Below are positions 63,616-64,000 of a stretch of DNA of 64,000 nt, in pieces (the stretch's first letter is position 1; every line of letters starts with the position of its first letter). The stretch is from Lachnospiraceae bacterium. GTDB lineage: Bacteria; Bacillota; Clostridia; Lachnospirales; Lachnospiraceae. The DNA lies in contig JAFUAB010000043.1 in NCBI GenBank assembly GCA_017460885.1, positions 1 through 64,000 on the forward strand, in the 5' to 3' direction. Both the position numbers and the translations under genes were made by a program. The notes beneath the pieces were generated by a model that saw only the letters and a list, made by a program, of their open reading frames with translations, was not told the origin of the DNA and did not search any database.

Positions 63616-64000
63616 ATGTATGGTTTTAAAGGAATGATAGCGGGTTTGCTGGCGGGGGCCATGGTCGTAACGTCCATGCCTGCGTGTGCCCTGGCAGCAG
63701 CGGATACCGCCCAAAAGATCCCGATAGAATTTGAGGACAGATCAGAGTTATCAGATCATGGTGATATCGCGCTGACGGTAGAGGCCGATCTGACGGATTC
63801 GTATCCTGCCGATACAGGATCGGGATCCGACGGGTATTTTGTATCGACCGTCGATGATACAGTGGGATATGATCCGGACGATACCGGAGCCGCCCAAGAC
63901 GAAATCCGGGTTTCAGCTACGTATGATATAACGGATAATGAAACGATCGGAGCCGTACCGGATTCCGATGAATATCAGCTGGCTTCGGCAGATTATGCAA
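63616..64000 (+). CDS. N-terminus of a secreted protein (cut by window edge)
   Basis: 128 codons are visible before the right edge. The ATG follows TGAGGAAG. A signal peptide spans roughly residues 1-29 (hydrophobic GMIAGLLAGAMVVTSMPA, cleavage near ALAAAD). The mature start is acidic and Thr/Asp/Ser-rich (GSGSDGYF, DDTVGYDPDDTG), like the N-terminal linker of the giant protein at 34978, so this may be another large surface protein. No domain is visible yet. Confidence 0.75.
   Translation, partial: MYGFKGMIAGLLAGAMVVTSMPACALAAADTAQKIPIEFEDRSELSDHGDIALTVEADLTDSYPADTGSGSDGYFVSTVDDTVGYDPDDTGAAQDEIRVSATYDITDNETIGAVPDSDEYQLASADYA

Overview
The window looks like a chromosome segment of a Gram-positive, anaerobic Clostridia-type bacterium, most likely Lachnospiraceae (Butyrivibrio- or Roseburia-like). 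The evidence is a large Alu-domain SRP RNA of the Bacillus/Clostridia type, strong AGGAGG ribosome sites with several TTG/GTG starts, DUF5711, DUF1002, DUF624 and CdaR proteins, sugar ABC importers without their own ATPase, and very large secreted proteins. Genus is inference. GC content looks moderate by eye and was not computed.

Layout. 1-3279 is the end of an integrated mobile element: a partial gene, a zinc-ribbon protein, an excisionase, a tyrosine integrase and its tRNA-Ser(CGA) target. A 54-bp copy of the 5' half of that tRNA recurs at 3614-3667. 3849-5396 is a GT-C-like membrane protein. 5703-12183 is a core run: phosphofructokinase, dnaX, ybaB, recR, galM, a DUF5711 protein and a CvpA-like protein. 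12267-23110 is a surface-glycan locus: GT2 glycosyltransferase, ATP-grasp enzyme, flippase-like ABC exporter, GtrA, acyltransferase 3, WecE aminotransferase and two large membrane proteins. 23196-30292 is a sugar-uptake unit: a divergent AraC regulator, binding protein, two permeases and a GH3 glycosidase. The importer probably borrows the stand-alone MsmK/UgpC-type ATPase at 56177-57286. 30465-31076 is a ten-unit 63-bp minisatellite abutting a PD-(D/E)XK nuclease-like gene. 32183-34456 holds a nucleoside hydrolase, a frameshifted nitroreductase and a J-domain protein. 34978-43227 encodes a 2749-residue secreted repeat protein. 43306-49488 holds a small alarmone synthetase, a two-component system, a GT39-like enzyme and a beta-helix lipoprotein. 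49697-63399 is mostly housekeeping (proC, metG, hydrolase, DUF1002, GNAT, DUF624, sugar ATPase, CdaR regulator, SRP RNA, EF-hand protein, tadA, HAD phosphatase, CNNM/CBS protein, rlmH). A second secreted protein starts at 63616 and runs off the edge.

The most interesting signal is not a gene. Upstream of pfk, the nucleoside hydrolase and proC-metG, and in degenerate form before tadA, lie tandem arrays of nested hairpins. Every hairpin has the same loop, ATCCRT, but the stems differ and are kept complementary by paired changes. Each array starts a few bases after a -10 box and ends in an incomplete unit shortly before the ribosome site. This looks like a repeated RNA structure in mRNA leaders, and I cannot match it to a known riboswitch or leader class. 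Other dispersed elements are a MITE-like inverted repeat (TTAAGGAACTGTAGC ends) and a REP-like GGGACGGTTC hairpin.
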